Part shown: positions 37,846-47,643 of the stretch, in pieces
Numbering within the stretch: the stretch's first letter is position 1
Layout: the number at the start of each line of letters is the position of its first letter
Assembly: GCA_905233625.1 (NCBI GenBank)
Contig: CAJOFJ010000005.1
Span: 64,119 to 128,118 of the forward strand
Length of the DNA stretch: 64,000 bases
Direction of reading: 5' to 3'
From: an uncultured Bacteroidales bacterium
Lineage (GTDB): Bacteria > Bacteroidota > Bacteroidia > Bacteroidales > WCHB1-69
Notes under the pieces: generated by a model
Told to the model about the DNA's origin: nothing
Databases searched by the model: none
Seen by the model: the letters and a program-made list of their open reading frames with translations, nothing else
Translations under genes and position numbers: made by a program

Positions 37846-39264
37846 ATGTGTCTCAATAAATTCTTCCCATTTCTATTATCAGTACTTCTACTGATGGCAA
37901 TACCTGACGCATCGGCGCAGAAAAACAAAAGCAAGGCCCCCAAAAAGGGCAAGACCACTGTTATTTCTGACGAGACCCGCCAGCAATCCGCCCTATTTGC
38001 CGACGCACTCCGTGAATTTTATGCAGGAAACTATGAAACCGCGGAGAACAGTTTCCGCAAAGTACTGTCTCAAAACGAGAAAAATGATGCCGTGTACTAT
38101 ATGCTGGCGCGCATCCGAAAGGAAAGCAAAAATTATGCTGGCGCAGCCTATTATCTCAGCGAAGCGCTCAAATTAAACAAAAGCAACATCTGGTACAAGG
38201 TAGAGCTGGCGGAGATTTACGATCTCATGGAAGACTATAAAAACGCCACAAAACTATGGGAGGAAATTTGCAAAGCCAAGCCCGACAACGAATATTACCT
38301 CTTTACCCTGTCCGAAGACTATATCAACTTGGAGCAATACACCAAAGTAATAGACATTTACAACAAGCTGGAAGTGCTGGAAGGATACAACGACGAAATC
38401 ACCAATGCGAAAGTCACCATCTGGCTATACCTCAATGATGTCAAAAATGCCATAGGCGAATACGATAAACTCATCCAGGAATTTCCGTCAGAACCACGGT
38501 ATTATATCCTGGCCGGCAATATTTGTCAATCGAACAACCTTCCCCAGAAAGCGTTAAATTACTATCAATCAGCCCTAAAGCTTGACCCAGACAACACAAT
38601 GGCCAATATGGCCATGGCCAATTATTATAGTGCAACTGGAGATGAAGAAGCCGCCTTTCAATCGCTTTACAAAGCTTTCACGGATCCTCAAATCGCCATA
38701 GACGACAAATTGCCTTTCCTAAAAAGCTATTTCACAAAAGCCGCCAAGACCCCGAACAAAGACAATATCAGTCGCTGCAAGCAACTGGCACAAAACATTT
38801 CAGAAGCGCACCCTGAAAGAGTGGAAGGCTGGGCGACCTTGGCCAGCATGTGCATGATAGAAAAGCAATATGAACAAGCCCGCGGCTATTTTGAACGAGC
38901 ACTTACCAATGACCAATCTTCCTACGCTCTTTGGGAAGATTACATCTATTGTCTATCGCAGCAAAAAGACTATAAAAGCATGATTAGCAAAGGGAAAGCC
39001 GTACTTGACCTCTTCCCCACCAATGCTGCCATGATATACAATATTGCCAATGCCTATTATTTCGAAAAAGACTATACCAAAGCGATTGAGCTCTTGCAAC
39101 AAGCAGCGGTATATTCTTACGACAACAGTCTTCTGGCCAATATCTATAACGTTTTGGGGGATTGTCACAAGGAATTGGGAAACAAAGAGGAAGCCCTTAA
39201 AAACTGGAAGACCGCCTTACAAAAAGGCCTCAATACACAAGATAAAATTAAGCAATTGGAATAA
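37846..39264 (+). CDS. Secreted tetratricopeptide-repeat protein
   Basis: 472 residues from ATG 37846; the frame extends back to 37807 only through a heptamer array. Signal peptide ends at about ASAQ (25). A basic stretch KNKSKAPKKGK is followed by at least nine TPR-like helical pairs (about 45-470), for example ALREFYAGNYETAENSFRKVL and YETALKLDP-like YQSALKLDPDNTMANMAMANYY. TPR arrays mediate protein contacts; this one is probably periplasmic and envelope-related. Function unknown. A terminator follows. Confidence 0.82.
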   Translation: MCLNKFFPFLLSVLLLMAIPDASAQKNKSKAPKKGKTTVISDETRQQSALFADALREFYAGNYETAENSFRKVLSQNEKNDAVYYMLARIRKESKNYAGAAYYLSEALKLNKSNIWYKVELAEIYDLMEDYKNATKLWEEICKAKPDNEYYLFTLSEDYINLEQYTKVIDIYNKLEVLEGYNDEITNAKVTIWLYLNDVKNAIGEYDKLIQEFPSEPRYYILAGNICQSNNLPQKALNYYQSALKLDPDNTMANMAMANYYSATGDEEAAFQSLYKAFTDPQIAIDDKLPFLKSYFTKAAKTPNKDNISRCKQLAQNISEAHPERVEGWATLASMCMIEKQYEQARGYFERALTNDQSSYALWEDYIYCLSQQKDYKSMISKGKAVLDLFPTNAAMIYNIANAYYFEKDYTKAIELLQQAAVYSYDNSLLANIYNVLGDCHKELGNKEEALKNWKTALQKGLNTQDKIKQLE

Positions 39265-39284
39265 CCGCTTCCCCCATCAACACA

Positions 39285-39322
39285 TAAAGGGTATGTCATA
39301 TCCATGATATACCCTTTTTTTA
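39285..39322 (+). terminator. Terminator after the TPR gene
   Basis: GGGTATGTCAT and ATGATATACCC form an imperfect 11-bp stem with an ATCC loop followed by T7. Confidence 0.85.
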
Positions 39323-39327
39323 TAGCC

Positions 39328-39358
39328 TTGTTTTTCTCATAAAATATTTATATATTTG
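39328..39358 (+). promoter_or_regulatory. Promoter of atpB-atpE-atpF
   Basis: TTG (39328-39330), 20-nt spacer, TATATTTG (39351-39358), 59 nt before the atpB ATG. With no strong promoter visible between atpF and the ammonia-lyase gene, it may also read into the polyene cluster. Confidence 0.65.
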
Positions 39359-39417
39359 TCGTCTTATTTATAATGCAAAACAACAAAAACTTGCCAAATC
39401 TAATTTATTAACAGATA

Positions 39418-40542
39418 ATGAATTACAAAAAAACACGATATACCCTGTTGTACCTGATGCTTGGCATCATGCTACTTTTTTCTCCCAAGTTCAGCTTGAA
39501 CGCACAAGCGGAAGAGGAGGAGTTCGACCCCGGTGAATACATTATGGAACACATCACCGACGACTATGGCTGGCACATCACCACATACAACGAGCACCAT
39601 ATCACTGTTCCGTTGCCGGTAATACTGTTTGATGGTGGCAATTTTGTGGTTTTCTCCTCCGGCAAGTTCCATCAAGGTCAGCAAGCCTACAAAGGATATG
39701 CCCTGGGCTTCACGGAAGACACTGACGGTTCGATAGTCAAGCTGGGTGGTAATTACGCTGATTATACAGGGGAATTAAACTACGAAGAGGCATGTCCACC
39801 TATCGACCATGTGTGCAAATACGATGTTTCCATCACCAAGAATGTATGCGCCCTGCTGGTGTCCATCATTTTACTCTGCTGGATTTTCCTGTCGGTAGCA
39901 AAAAAATACAAAGAAGGCCCGCTGAAAGCTCCCAAAGGCCTGCAATCCTTCCTAGAACCCATTATTCTGTTTATCCGTGACGAAGTGGTTATCCCTTCTA
40001 TTGGTGAGGACAAATACCAAAAATACTTCCCCTACCTGCTGACCTTGTTCTTTTTTATCCTGGTCAACAACCTGATGGGCTTGATTCCGATTTTCCCAGG
40101 TGGTGCCAACCTTACCGGCAATATCACTGTGACCGCCGTACTGGCCATCATCACCTTCTTCATTACCAATATTTCGGCCAACAAACATTACTGGAAGGAC
40201 ATCTTCAACTCCCCCGGCGTACCATGGTGGTTGAAGTTTCCCATTCCTCTTATGCCATTGGTAGAGTTTATCGGTGTGTTCACCAAACCGTTTGTGCTGA
40301 TGATCCGACTTTTCGCCAACATTACAGCAGGACACATCATTGTATTGGGCTTCTTGAGTTTGATTTTTATCTTCGGTGCCATGTCGCCCGCCATTGGCTA
40401 TGCGGTGTCACCGGTATCCGTTTTCTTCTATATTTTCATGGGGTTGCTTGAATTACTGGTGGCCTTTATACAAGCCTATGTATTTACCCTGCTGTCTGCC
40501 ATCTATATCGGCATGGCGACAGAAGAGCCGCACCATGAGGAA

Positions 40543-40554
<12 letters not shown>
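39418..40554 (+). CDS. atpB: F1Fo ATP synthase subunit a
   Basis: 378 residues. Bacteroidota-type subunit a with a cleavable signal peptide (about 1-30, ending LNAQA) and a large N-terminal periplasmic domain to about 135, then 5-6 membrane helices. The essential Arg is in LMIRLFANITAGH (about 299-311). Forms the proton half-channels of Fo. The last residues ELAN and stop are encoded by the start of a TTAGCAA repeat. Confidence 0.96.
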
Positions 40555-40982
<428 letters not shown>

Positions 40983-41002
40983 AGATGTAAGCGCAAAAAA
41001 AC

Positions 41003-41041
41003 AAAGGGAACCGGCTGCGGTTGGCAGCCCTTCCCTTTTTC
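41003..41041 (+). terminator. Hairpin between atpE and atpF
   Basis: AAGGGAA-CC-GGCTGC and GCAGCC-C-TTCCCTT form a strong stem followed by T5. It could be a partial terminator giving more subunit c than subunit b, or an mRNA stabiliser. Confidence 0.75.
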
Positions 41042-41110
41042 AACTGAAAACTGAAAGTTGAAAACTATCGACAGTTCAACATTCTTAGTTTTTAGTTCTT
41101 AATTAAAAAC
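41042..41110. repeat. ACTGAAA and AGTTCTT heptamers before atpF
   Basis: ACTGAAA, ACTGAAA, GTTGAAA units at 41043-41065 and TTCTTAG/TTTTTAG/TTCTTAA units at 41080-41103. Confidence 0.7.
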
Positions 41111-41141
41111 AAGAAATAATCGTAACGATAAAATAGAAAAA

Positions 41142-41648
41142 ATGACATTATTAGCTTCACTTATCACTCCCTCATTCGGTTTATTGGTATGGATGCTCAT
41201 CGGCTTCGGTATTTTGGTATTCATTTTGGCAAAATTTGCATGGCCCGTCATCACAAAGAGCATCGCACAAAGGGAAGCATACATTGAGAATCAGCTTGCA
41301 GAGGCGGAGAAAGTCAAGAACGAGCTGGCCAACTTGTCGAAAAAGCATGACGAAATGATGGCCCAAACCAAAGCCGAACGCGACAAGATTTTGGGTGACG
41401 CCCGAAAAATCAGCGAGAAAATGTATGAAGATGCCAAAATCAAAGCCAACAATGAGGCTACGGCGCTGATTGAGGATGCCAAGAAAGCCATCAATTTCGA
41501 GAAGATGAAAGCCATCATCGATGTAAAAAACGAAATCGCCAACCTGTCTATTGACATTGCGGAAAAACTGATACGCAAGGAACTGTCAGACAAAGACAAA
41601 CAGAATCAGCTGGTGGAAGACTGGATGAAAGGTATCAATCAGAATTAA
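41142..41648 (+). CDS. atpF: F1Fo ATP synthase subunit b
   Basis: 168 residues. One N-terminal membrane helix (about 8-27), then a long charged helix (about 30-165) with AEAEKVKNELANLSKKHDEM and KANNEATALIEDAKKAI, forming the peripheral stalk. The C-terminus DWMKGINQN is normal, so the gene is complete. The expected next genes atpH, atpA and atpG are not present; a tyrosine ammonia-lyase gene starts 15 nt later. Confidence 0.95.
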   Translation: MTLLASLITPSFGLLVWMLIGFGILVFILAKFAWPVITKSIAQREAYIENQLAEAEKVKNELANLSKKHDEMMAQTKAERDKILGDARKISEKMYEDAKIKANNEATALIEDAKKAINFEKMKAIIDVKNEIANLSIDIAEKLIRKELSDKDKQNQLVEDWMKGINQN

Positions 41649-41663
41649 TGTTCAACAGAAAAT

Positions 41664-43178
41664 ATGACAATAACGGATATTGAAAATTTCTTGTTTCGAG
41701 GCCAGATATTGAACTTGACGGCGGAAGAACAGAAAAACATTCAAAATAGTTATAATTTCCTGAATGACTTTGCCAAAGACAAAGTCATTTATGGTATAAA
41801 TACAGGCTTCGGCCCCATGGCCCAGTACCGCATCAGCGACGAGGAATTGAATGCCCTACAGTACAATATCATTCGCAGTCACTCAACCGGTGCGGGCGAA
41901 CCTTTTGAGCCCATTTATGTAAGAGCCGCCATGATAGCCCGCTTCTCCACCTTCGTGAGAGGCAAATCGGGCATCCATCCCGATGTAATGGAAATGCTGC
42001 GCACTTTTATCAACAAAGAGATCTACCCCGTCATTCCACAGCATGGCAGCGTTGGTGCCAGTGGTGACTTGGTGCAGCTGGCCCACATGTCACTGGCGCT
42101 GATCGGCGAAGGCGAGGTCTTTTACCAAGGCCAGCGCCGCCCCACTGCCGAAGTGCTCAAAGAACTGGGTATCAAGCCACTGAAGCTGCACTTACGCGAC
42201 GGACTCGCCTTGGTCAACGGCACCGCCATGATGACCGGTGTAGGCCTGGTAAACTTGCATTATGCCAAGAGACTCTTGGTGTTCGCCACCCTCGCCTCTG
42301 TTCTCATCAATGAAATCGCCGCCTCTTACGACGACTTCATGGCCCCTGAGCTGAACCAGCTGAAAGGCCATAACGGTCAGGATATTATCGCTCGGAAAAT
42401 GAGAGAAATCGCGACTGGTGGCCAGTGCATGCTCAAACGTGAAGTGGAAATGTACCACCGCCATCAGGAGACCGTATTCACACACAAAGTGCAGCCCTAC
42501 TACTCCTTGCGCTGCGTACCGCAAATCCTTGGTCCTGTGCTCGACAGCCTGAAATATACCGAAGAAATACTAGTGGACGAATTCCATGCGGTGGACGACA
42601 ATCCCATTGTGGATATTGACACCCAGAGTGTGTACCATGGAGGAAACTTCCACGGCGATTATATCTCTTTCGAAATGGACAAGCTGAAACTGGCGATTGT
42701 GAAACTGACTGTGCTGATGGAACGTCAGCTGAACTACCTCTGCCACGATCGCATCAACGGCATCCTGCCGCCCTTCTGCAACTTGGGCGTGTTAGGACTC
42801 AACTACGGCATCCAGGCGTTGCAATTCACCGCCACCTCCACCACCGCCGAATCACAGTCACTCGCCAACTCCATGTACGTGCACAGCATCCCCAACAACA
42901 ACGACAACCAAGATGTGGTGAGCATGGGTACCAACTCGGCCATCCTAGCCCGCCGCGTAATCGACAACTCCTACCAGGTGATGGCGATTTATCTGATTAG
43001 TCTGGCGCAAGCCGTTGACTGCTTGAAGATAGAAGATAAGCTGGCTCCTAAGACCAAGGCACTCTATCAAGATATCAGACAGATTGTTCCGGTATTTATT
43101 GAGGATACACCCAAATACATTGACATTAACAATGCTATTAATTATCTGAAAAACAAGAAAATAGAAACTATACTATGA
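41664..43178 (+). CDS. Tyrosine ammonia-lyase (aromatic amino-acid lyase)
   Basis: 504 residues. Removes ammonia from L-Tyr to give 4-coumarate, the starter for aryl polyenes. MIO-forming Ala132-Ser133-Gly134 lies in GSVGASGDL. The catalytic Tyr is in VIYGINTGFG (Tyr43). Selectivity-loop residues RSHSTGAGEP (71-80) and the late block TATSTTAESQSLA, then SIPNNNDNQDVVSMGTNSA, match the Flavobacterium johnsoniae TAL type rather than histidine-degrading HutH. No hut genes are nearby. The ATG is 15 nt after atpF, and the stop overlaps the ketoreductase start (ATGA). Confidence 0.9.
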   Translation: MTITDIENFLFRGQILNLTAEEQKNIQNSYNFLNDFAKDKVIYGINTGFGPMAQYRISDEELNALQYNIIRSHSTGAGEPFEPIYVRAAMIARFSTFVRGKSGIHPDVMEMLRTFINKEIYPVIPQHGSVGASGDLVQLAHMSLALIGEGEVFYQGQRRPTAEVLKELGIKPLKLHLRDGLALVNGTAMMTGVGLVNLHYAKRLLVFATLASVLINEIAASYDDFMAPELNQLKGHNGQDIIARKMREIATGGQCMLKREVEMYHRHQETVFTHKVQPYYSLRCVPQILGPVLDSLKYTEEILVDEFHAVDDNPIVDIDTQSVYHGGNFHGDYISFEMDKLKLAIVKLTVLMERQLNYLCHDRINGILPPFCNLGVLGLNYGIQALQFTATSTTAESQSLANSMYVHSIPNNNDNQDVVSMGTNSAILARRVIDNSYQVMAIYLISLAQAVDCLKIEDKLAPKTKALYQDIRQIVPVFIEDTPKYIDINNAINYLKNKKIETIL

Positions 43179-43903
43179 AGTATGCTTTAGTATCCGGTGG
43201 GTCGAGAGGCATCGGACGGGCCATCTGTGTCAAGTTAGCGCAGCAGGGCTTTCATGTGATTATCAACTACAACAACAACCGTGAAGCGGCCATGAAGACT
43301 CAACAACTGGTGGAAGAAGTGGGCGGCAATGCCGAGTTGCTTCCTTTTGATGTAGCTGACGAAGAGCAGGTTAACGCTGCTTTGGACCGCTGGTGCGCCC
43401 AACATCCTGACGAATATATTTCCGTACTGGTCAACAATGCAGGTATCCGCAGAGACACACTGATGGTCTTCATGAGCAATGACGACTGGAACGATGTACT
43501 AAATACCAACCTTAACGGTTTCTTCTTCCTGACCCGCCGTTTGGTGAAAGAGATGATGACGCACCGCAACGGACGAATCATCAACATCGCTTCTCTATCG
43601 GGTATCAAAGGGCAGAACGGACAGCTCAACTATTCCGCCGCCAAGGCAGCCTTAATCGGAGCTACCAAAGCTTTGGCACAGGAAGTGGGCCCCCGCAAAA
43701 TCACGGTCAACGCTGTCGCCCCGGGTTTTATCGCCACCGACATGACCAAAGAGTTGGACGAAGCCTCGCTCAAGAAGCTGATTCCCGCAGGCCGTTTCGG
43801 CGAACCCGAGGAAGTGGCCGCTGTAGTGGGCTTCCTGGCCAGCGACGAAGCCGCCTACGTGAACGGGGAGGTGATTTCGGTGAACGGGGGATTGTACACG
43901 TAG
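43175..43903 (+). CDS. 3-oxoacyl-ACP reductase (ketoreductase of the polyene cluster)
   Basis: 242-residue short-chain dehydrogenase. NADPH-binding SGGSRGIGRAI (about 8-18), NNAGIRRD, catalytic Ser in IASLSG, and Tyr-Lys in YSAAK are all present. Reduces beta-keto groups on ACP during chain extension (the ApeQ role). Translationally coupled to the ammonia-lyase by a 4-nt overlap. Confidence 0.93.
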   Translation: MKYALVSGGSRGIGRAICVKLAQQGFHVIINYNNNREAAMKTQQLVEEVGGNAELLPFDVADEEQVNAALDRWCAQHPDEYISVLVNNAGIRRDTLMVFMSNDDWNDVLNTNLNGFFFLTRRLVKEMMTHRNGRIINIASLSGIKGQNGQLNYSAAKAALIGATKALAQEVGPRKITVNAVAPGFIATDMTKELDEASLKKLIPAGRFGEPEEVAAVVGFLASDEAAYVNGEVISVNGGLYT

Positions 43904-44025
43904 TTGACAGTTGACAGTTGAATAATTCAAAATTCAAAATTCAAAATTCAGAACTCAGGACTCCCCTCGAATGCATAGCATGAGACTCCCCTAAACATTA
44001 AACATTAAACACTAAACACTAAAAA
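43904..44025. repeat. Drifting heptamer array with GGGGAGT unit
   Basis: GTTGACA, GTTGACA, GTTGAAT, then AATTCAA x3, AATTCAG, AACTCAG (43906-43959). A reversed GGGGAGT unit lies at 43961-43995. ACATTAA x2 and ACACTAA x2 follow at 43995-44022, ending at the next ATG. Confidence 0.88.
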
Positions 44026-45246
44026 ATGAAGCGAGTTGTAATCACTGGAATGGGAATTTACTCTTGTTTGGGCAAGAACCTGGACGAGGTTTGTAAATCA
44101 CTGTATGAAGGCAAGTCAGGCATCGGCATTGACCCTATGCGTACGGAATATGGTTACCGCTCGCCGCTGACCGGCATTGTGGAACGACCCGCTCTGAAAA
44201 GCCTGTTGGATCGCCGCTCGCGTGTATGTTTAGCCGAAGAGGGTGAGTTTGCCTACATGGCCACCGCCGAAGCCTTACGCAACGCCGGCATCGACATGGA
44301 CTATCTGGCACAGCATGAAGTGGGCATTTTATACGGCAATGACTCCTCTGCCAAGGCAGTCATTGACTCTCACGAGACCACCCTCCGCACCAAAGACACC
44401 ACTTTAGTCGGCTCTGGAGCCATTTTCCAGTCAATGAACTCCACCGTCACGATGAACCTCTCCACCATCTTCAAGCTCCGTGGGGTGAACATGACCATCA
44501 GCGCGGCCTGTGCCAGCGGTTCCCATGCTATCGGTCTGGGCTTAATGTTCATCCGTCAGGGTTTGCAGGAGATGGTCATCTGCGGTGGCTGCCAGGAGAT
44601 CAACTATCTCTCCATGAGCAGTTTTGATGGCATCAGCGCCTTTTCCACCCGCATTGACGAGCCCACCAAAGCCTCGCGTCCTTTCGACCGCGACCGCGAC
44701 GGACTGGTACCCAGCGGAGGCGCCGCCACCGTCATCCTGGAAGAATACGAGCACGCCGTGAAGCGTGGTGCCAAGATAATTGCCGAAGTGATCGGTTACG
44801 GTTTTTCCTCCAACGGCGCCAACATCTCGCAGCCCAGCGACCAAGGTTCCGCCATCGCCATGGGACGTGCCATGAAGGATGCCGGGGTAAGTGCCAAAGA
44901 CATCGACTATATCAACGCCCATGCCACCTCCACCGTGCAAGGCGACGCTTTTGAAGCCATGGCCTTAGACCAGCTCTTCACCCCTTACCACACACCCATC
45001 AGCTCCACCAAGGGCATGACCGGCCATGAGTGCTGGATGGCAGGAGCCAGCGAAATCGTCTATTCCAACCTAATGATGCTCAACTCCTTCATCGCCCCCA
45101 ATCTCAATTTCGAGAACCCCGACCAATATTCCCAAAATCTGAATATTATCCATCAAACCTGTGCCAAGGAAATCAACACATACTTATCCAACTCTTTCGG
45201 TTTCGGCGGCACCAACAGCGCATTAGTCATCAGAAAAATCAAATAA
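44026..45246 (+). CDS. Beta-ketoacyl-ACP synthase (FabB/FabF type)
   Basis: 406 residues, elongating condensing enzyme. Active-site Cys162 in SAACASGSHA, the two His in NAHATST and TKGMTGHECW, and the C-terminal SFGFGGTNSALV are intact. Probably condenses malonyl-ACP with early intermediates of the aryl-polyene chain. The stop is 3 nt before the ACP start. Confidence 0.93.
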   Translation: MKRVVITGMGIYSCLGKNLDEVCKSLYEGKSGIGIDPMRTEYGYRSPLTGIVERPALKSLLDRRSRVCLAEEGEFAYMATAEALRNAGIDMDYLAQHEVGILYGNDSSAKAVIDSHETTLRTKDTTLVGSGAIFQSMNSTVTMNLSTIFKLRGVNMTISAACASGSHAIGLGLMFIRQGLQEMVICGGCQEINYLSMSSFDGISAFSTRIDEPTKASRPFDRDRDGLVPSGGAATVILEEYEHAVKRGAKIIAEVIGYGFSSNGANISQPSDQGSAIAMGRAMKDAGVSAKDIDYINAHATSTVQGDAFEAMALDQLFTPYHTPISSTKGMTGHECWMAGASEIVYSNLMMLNSFIAPNLNFENPDQYSQNLNIIHQTCAKEINTYLSNSFGFGGTNSALVIRKIK

Positions 45247-45249
45247 ATC

Positions 45250-45498
45250 ATGACCAGACAGGAAATCATCAAAACCATCAACACCTTTCTGATTGAAGAA
45301 CTCGAAATTGACGAAGAACTGCTTCAGGAAGACGCCCTGCTAAAGGAAAAACTTGGTATTGACAGCCTCGACTTCGTGGATATTGTTGTCATCGTGGAAC
45401 GCAATTTCGGTTTCAAAATCAAAGCCGAAGAGATGAAACCCATCAAAACTTTGGGTCAATTCTACGATTATATTGAACAAAAAATCCAACAGCAATAA
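45250..45498 (+). CDS. Acyl carrier protein 1
   Basis: 82 residues. Phosphopantetheine attachment Ser39 in LGIDSLDFVD. Four-helix acidic protein. The body differs from housekeeping AcpP, and the gene sits between ketosynthase and acyltransferase genes, so it carries polyene intermediates (the ApeE/ApeF role). Confidence 0.92.
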   Translation: MTRQEIIKTINTFLIEELEIDEELLQEDALLKEKLGIDSLDFVDIVVIVERNFGFKIKAEEMKPIKTLGQFYDYIEQKIQQQ

Positions 45499-45503
45499 GC
45501 ACA

Positions 45504-46415
45504 ATGACGGAAGAGCGCCAGTGGCAAGGCAAGACCGGAGGTGGAAATTTTGGGCAGAAAGCCCTGTTTTTCATACTGAAGCACATTCGTGTCTTTTGGC
45601 TCTACCCTGTCCTGTATTTTGTCATCCCCTTCTATCTTCTGTTCTCCAGAAAAGGCACCCAATCATTAAGGTTTTATTACAAGGACATTCTGAAATACAG
45701 CAAGATCAAAAGTTTTTTCAGCTATTTCAAGAATGAAATCACCTTTGGGAAGGTGGTGCTGGACAAATTCGCGGTGTTGGCGGGCAAAACGGAGCAGTTT
45801 GACATCCATATTGACGAGACTGACATGAGCCATTTCCAAAGCCTTTTGCGTCAGGAAAAAGGCATTATTCTTGCCGGCTCCCATGTGGGCAATTTCGAGT
45901 TACTGGGACAATGTCTCGAACAGGATCAGAAACCTATCAGCTGCATTATCTTTGGTGGAGAAGGCGCTGGCTACCAACAACAGCGCGATATTGCCTTCGG
46001 CAAACGGAATATCAAACTGATTCCCATTCAAAATGACATGTCACACCTCTTTGCCATTAAGGATGCCTTGGACAAGGGTGAAATGATTGCCATACTTTGC
46101 GACCGCCACTTCGGAGGGCGCAAAATCAAGACAATCAAATTCATGGGAGAAGATGCTTCTTTTCCCACCGGCATCTTCACCATTGCCGCCCAGATGGAAA
46201 TTCCCATCGTGTCCACTTTCATCATGAAAGAAAAAAGAAACCGCTATCAGGGGTATATGAAACATCTTCAACTTCCTGAAAGAACAAGCACTATAAGTGA
46301 AACTATGGAGACGATGCTTCATCTTTACGCCGCTTCTATCGAAGACATCCTGCGCCAATACCCCCACCAATGGTTTAACTATTACCCCTATTGGGAAAAA
46401 GCGAAAACAAAATAA
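45504..46415 (+). CDS. LpxL/HtrB-family lysophospholipid acyltransferase
   Basis: 303 residues. One N-terminal membrane anchor (about 30-50), then the HX4E motif in SHVGNFE and DRHFGG further on, typical of lauroyl/myristoyl acyltransferases. In aryl-polyene clusters such an enzyme is thought to attach the acyl or polyene chain to a membrane lipid. Starts 5 nt after the ACP stop. Confidence 0.87.
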   Translation: MTEERQWQGKTGGGNFGQKALFFILKHIRVFWLYPVLYFVIPFYLLFSRKGTQSLRFYYKDILKYSKIKSFFSYFKNEITFGKVVLDKFAVLAGKTEQFDIHIDETDMSHFQSLLRQEKGIILAGSHVGNFELLGQCLEQDQKPISCIIFGGEGAGYQQQRDIAFGKRNIKLIPIQNDMSHLFAIKDALDKGEMIAILCDRHFGGRKIKTIKFMGEDASFPTGIFTIAAQMEIPIVSTFIMKEKRNRYQGYMKHLQLPERTSTISETMETMLHLYAASIEDILRQYPHQWFNYYPYWEKAKTK

Positions 46416-46434
46416 ACAGAAAAAACGTCACACA

Positions 46435-47517
46435 ATGGAATTAGAATCCCCCCAGAAAGAGATATACGGTAAAGAACAGCACAGCGCGCTGAAAGCCCAA
46501 CGACTGGCACAGGAAATCGCCTTTGGTCCAGTGGTTTTCCAAGTATCAAGACTGATGATCAAATTCGGCATTTTTCAAATGCTTGACGACCATAAAGAAG
46601 GCTATACCCTGGATGAGATAGCTGATAAAGCGAGGCTTTCTCTCTATGGAGCCAAGGTGCTGCTGGAATCCTCCCTTACCATTGGTACCGTACTGCTGAA
46701 AGACAACAAGTTTGTGCTGGCCAAAGCGGGGTGGTTCTTGCTGAACGACAAAATGGCTCGGGTGAACATGGACTTCAACCACGATGTCAATTACCAGGGA
46801 CTCTTTTACCTGGAAGATGCCATTCGCAACGGCAAGCCGGAAGGTTTGAAGACATTGGGGAATTGGCCCACCATCTACGAAGGGCTCTCTACCCTGCCCG
46901 AACCTGCCAAGACCAGCTGGTTCGCCTTCGACCACTTTTACTCGGACAATTCTTTCGAAGAGGCACTGCAGATTGTCTTTGCCTCGAATCCGCGCAAAAT
47001 ACTGGATATAGGCGGCAACACCGGACGCTGGGCCACCCAATGTGTACGCTACAATCCCGACGTGCAAGTGACCATCATGGACCTGCCTCAGCAAATCGAG
47101 ATGATGAAACAGCAGACCAAAGGCTTGGAAGGTGCCGACCGCATTGACAGTCATTGTGGAAATTTGCTGGACCCCAACACCCCTATACCTCAAGGCTACA
47201 ACGCCATCTGGATGAGCCAGTTCCTGGACTGTTTCTCTGAGGAAGAGGCCACCAGTATCCTCAGCCGTGCCGCCAAAGCCATGAGCAAAGACAGCCGTCT
47301 GTTCATCATGGAAACCTTCTGGGACAGACAAAGATTCGAGACCGCCTCTTACTGTCTGGCACAAATCAGCCTCTATTTCACCGTAATGGCCAACGGCAAC
47401 AGCAAGATGTATTATTCCGGTGACTTGATCCACTGTATTGAGCAGGCAGGACTGAAAGTACATAAATTCCATGACAACATAGGTTTAGGGCACAGTATTG
47501 TAGAGGTCATCATTTAA
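46435..47517 (+). CDS. SAM-dependent methyltransferase
   Basis: 360 residues from ATG 46435; the frame runs back into the acyltransferase gene but that part is not coding. The N-terminal winged-helix dimerisation region (about 20-110, YTLDEIADKARLSLYGAKVLLE) precedes a SAM domain with KILDIGGNTGRWA (about 187-199) and TIMDLPQQ. The layout is that of plant and bacterial O-methyltransferases. It could methylate the aryl ring or its hydroxyl (inference). Confidence 0.87.
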   Translation: MELESPQKEIYGKEQHSALKAQRLAQEIAFGPVVFQVSRLMIKFGIFQMLDDHKEGYTLDEIADKARLSLYGAKVLLESSLTIGTVLLKDNKFVLAKAGWFLLNDKMARVNMDFNHDVNYQGLFYLEDAIRNGKPEGLKTLGNWPTIYEGLSTLPEPAKTSWFAFDHFYSDNSFEEALQIVFASNPRKILDIGGNTGRWATQCVRYNPDVQVTIMDLPQQIEMMKQQTKGLEGADRIDSHCGNLLDPNTPIPQGYNAIWMSQFLDCFSEEEATSILSRAAKAMSKDSRLFIMETFWDRQRFETASYCLAQISLYFTVMANGNSKMYYSGDLIHCIEQAGLKVHKFHDNIGLGHSIVEVII

Positions 47518-47591
47518 ATGTTTCAGAATACATCCGGTGATACGAGTTGCTGAAAGAGAAGCGGCGAATTATTTAAAGTATAAAATATACT

Positions 47592-47621
47592 TTGTACGTA
47601 CCTTTTTTTTTTGTAATTTTG
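47592..47621 (+). promoter_or_regulatory. Internal promoter of the polyene cluster
   Basis: TTG (47592-47594), 19-nt spacer, TAATTTTG (47614-47621), 22 nt before the dehydratase ATG. The only clear consensus promoter found inside the cluster; it defines a second transcription unit. Confidence 0.72.
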
Positions 47622-47643
47622 CAGTTTTATAAACTGAAAAATT

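Noticed and set aside
41664..43178. Histidine ammonia-lyase (HutH)
   Set aside because: No hutU, hutI or formimidoyl-transferase genes nearby. The substrate-loop and NNNDNQDVVSMGT blocks match tyrosine ammonia-lyases, and the setting is a polyene cluster.
46297..46434. Fusion of the acyltransferase end to the methyltransferase
   Set aside because: The frame is open but translates the acyltransferase gene in the wrong frame. The methyltransferase has its own ATG at 46435.
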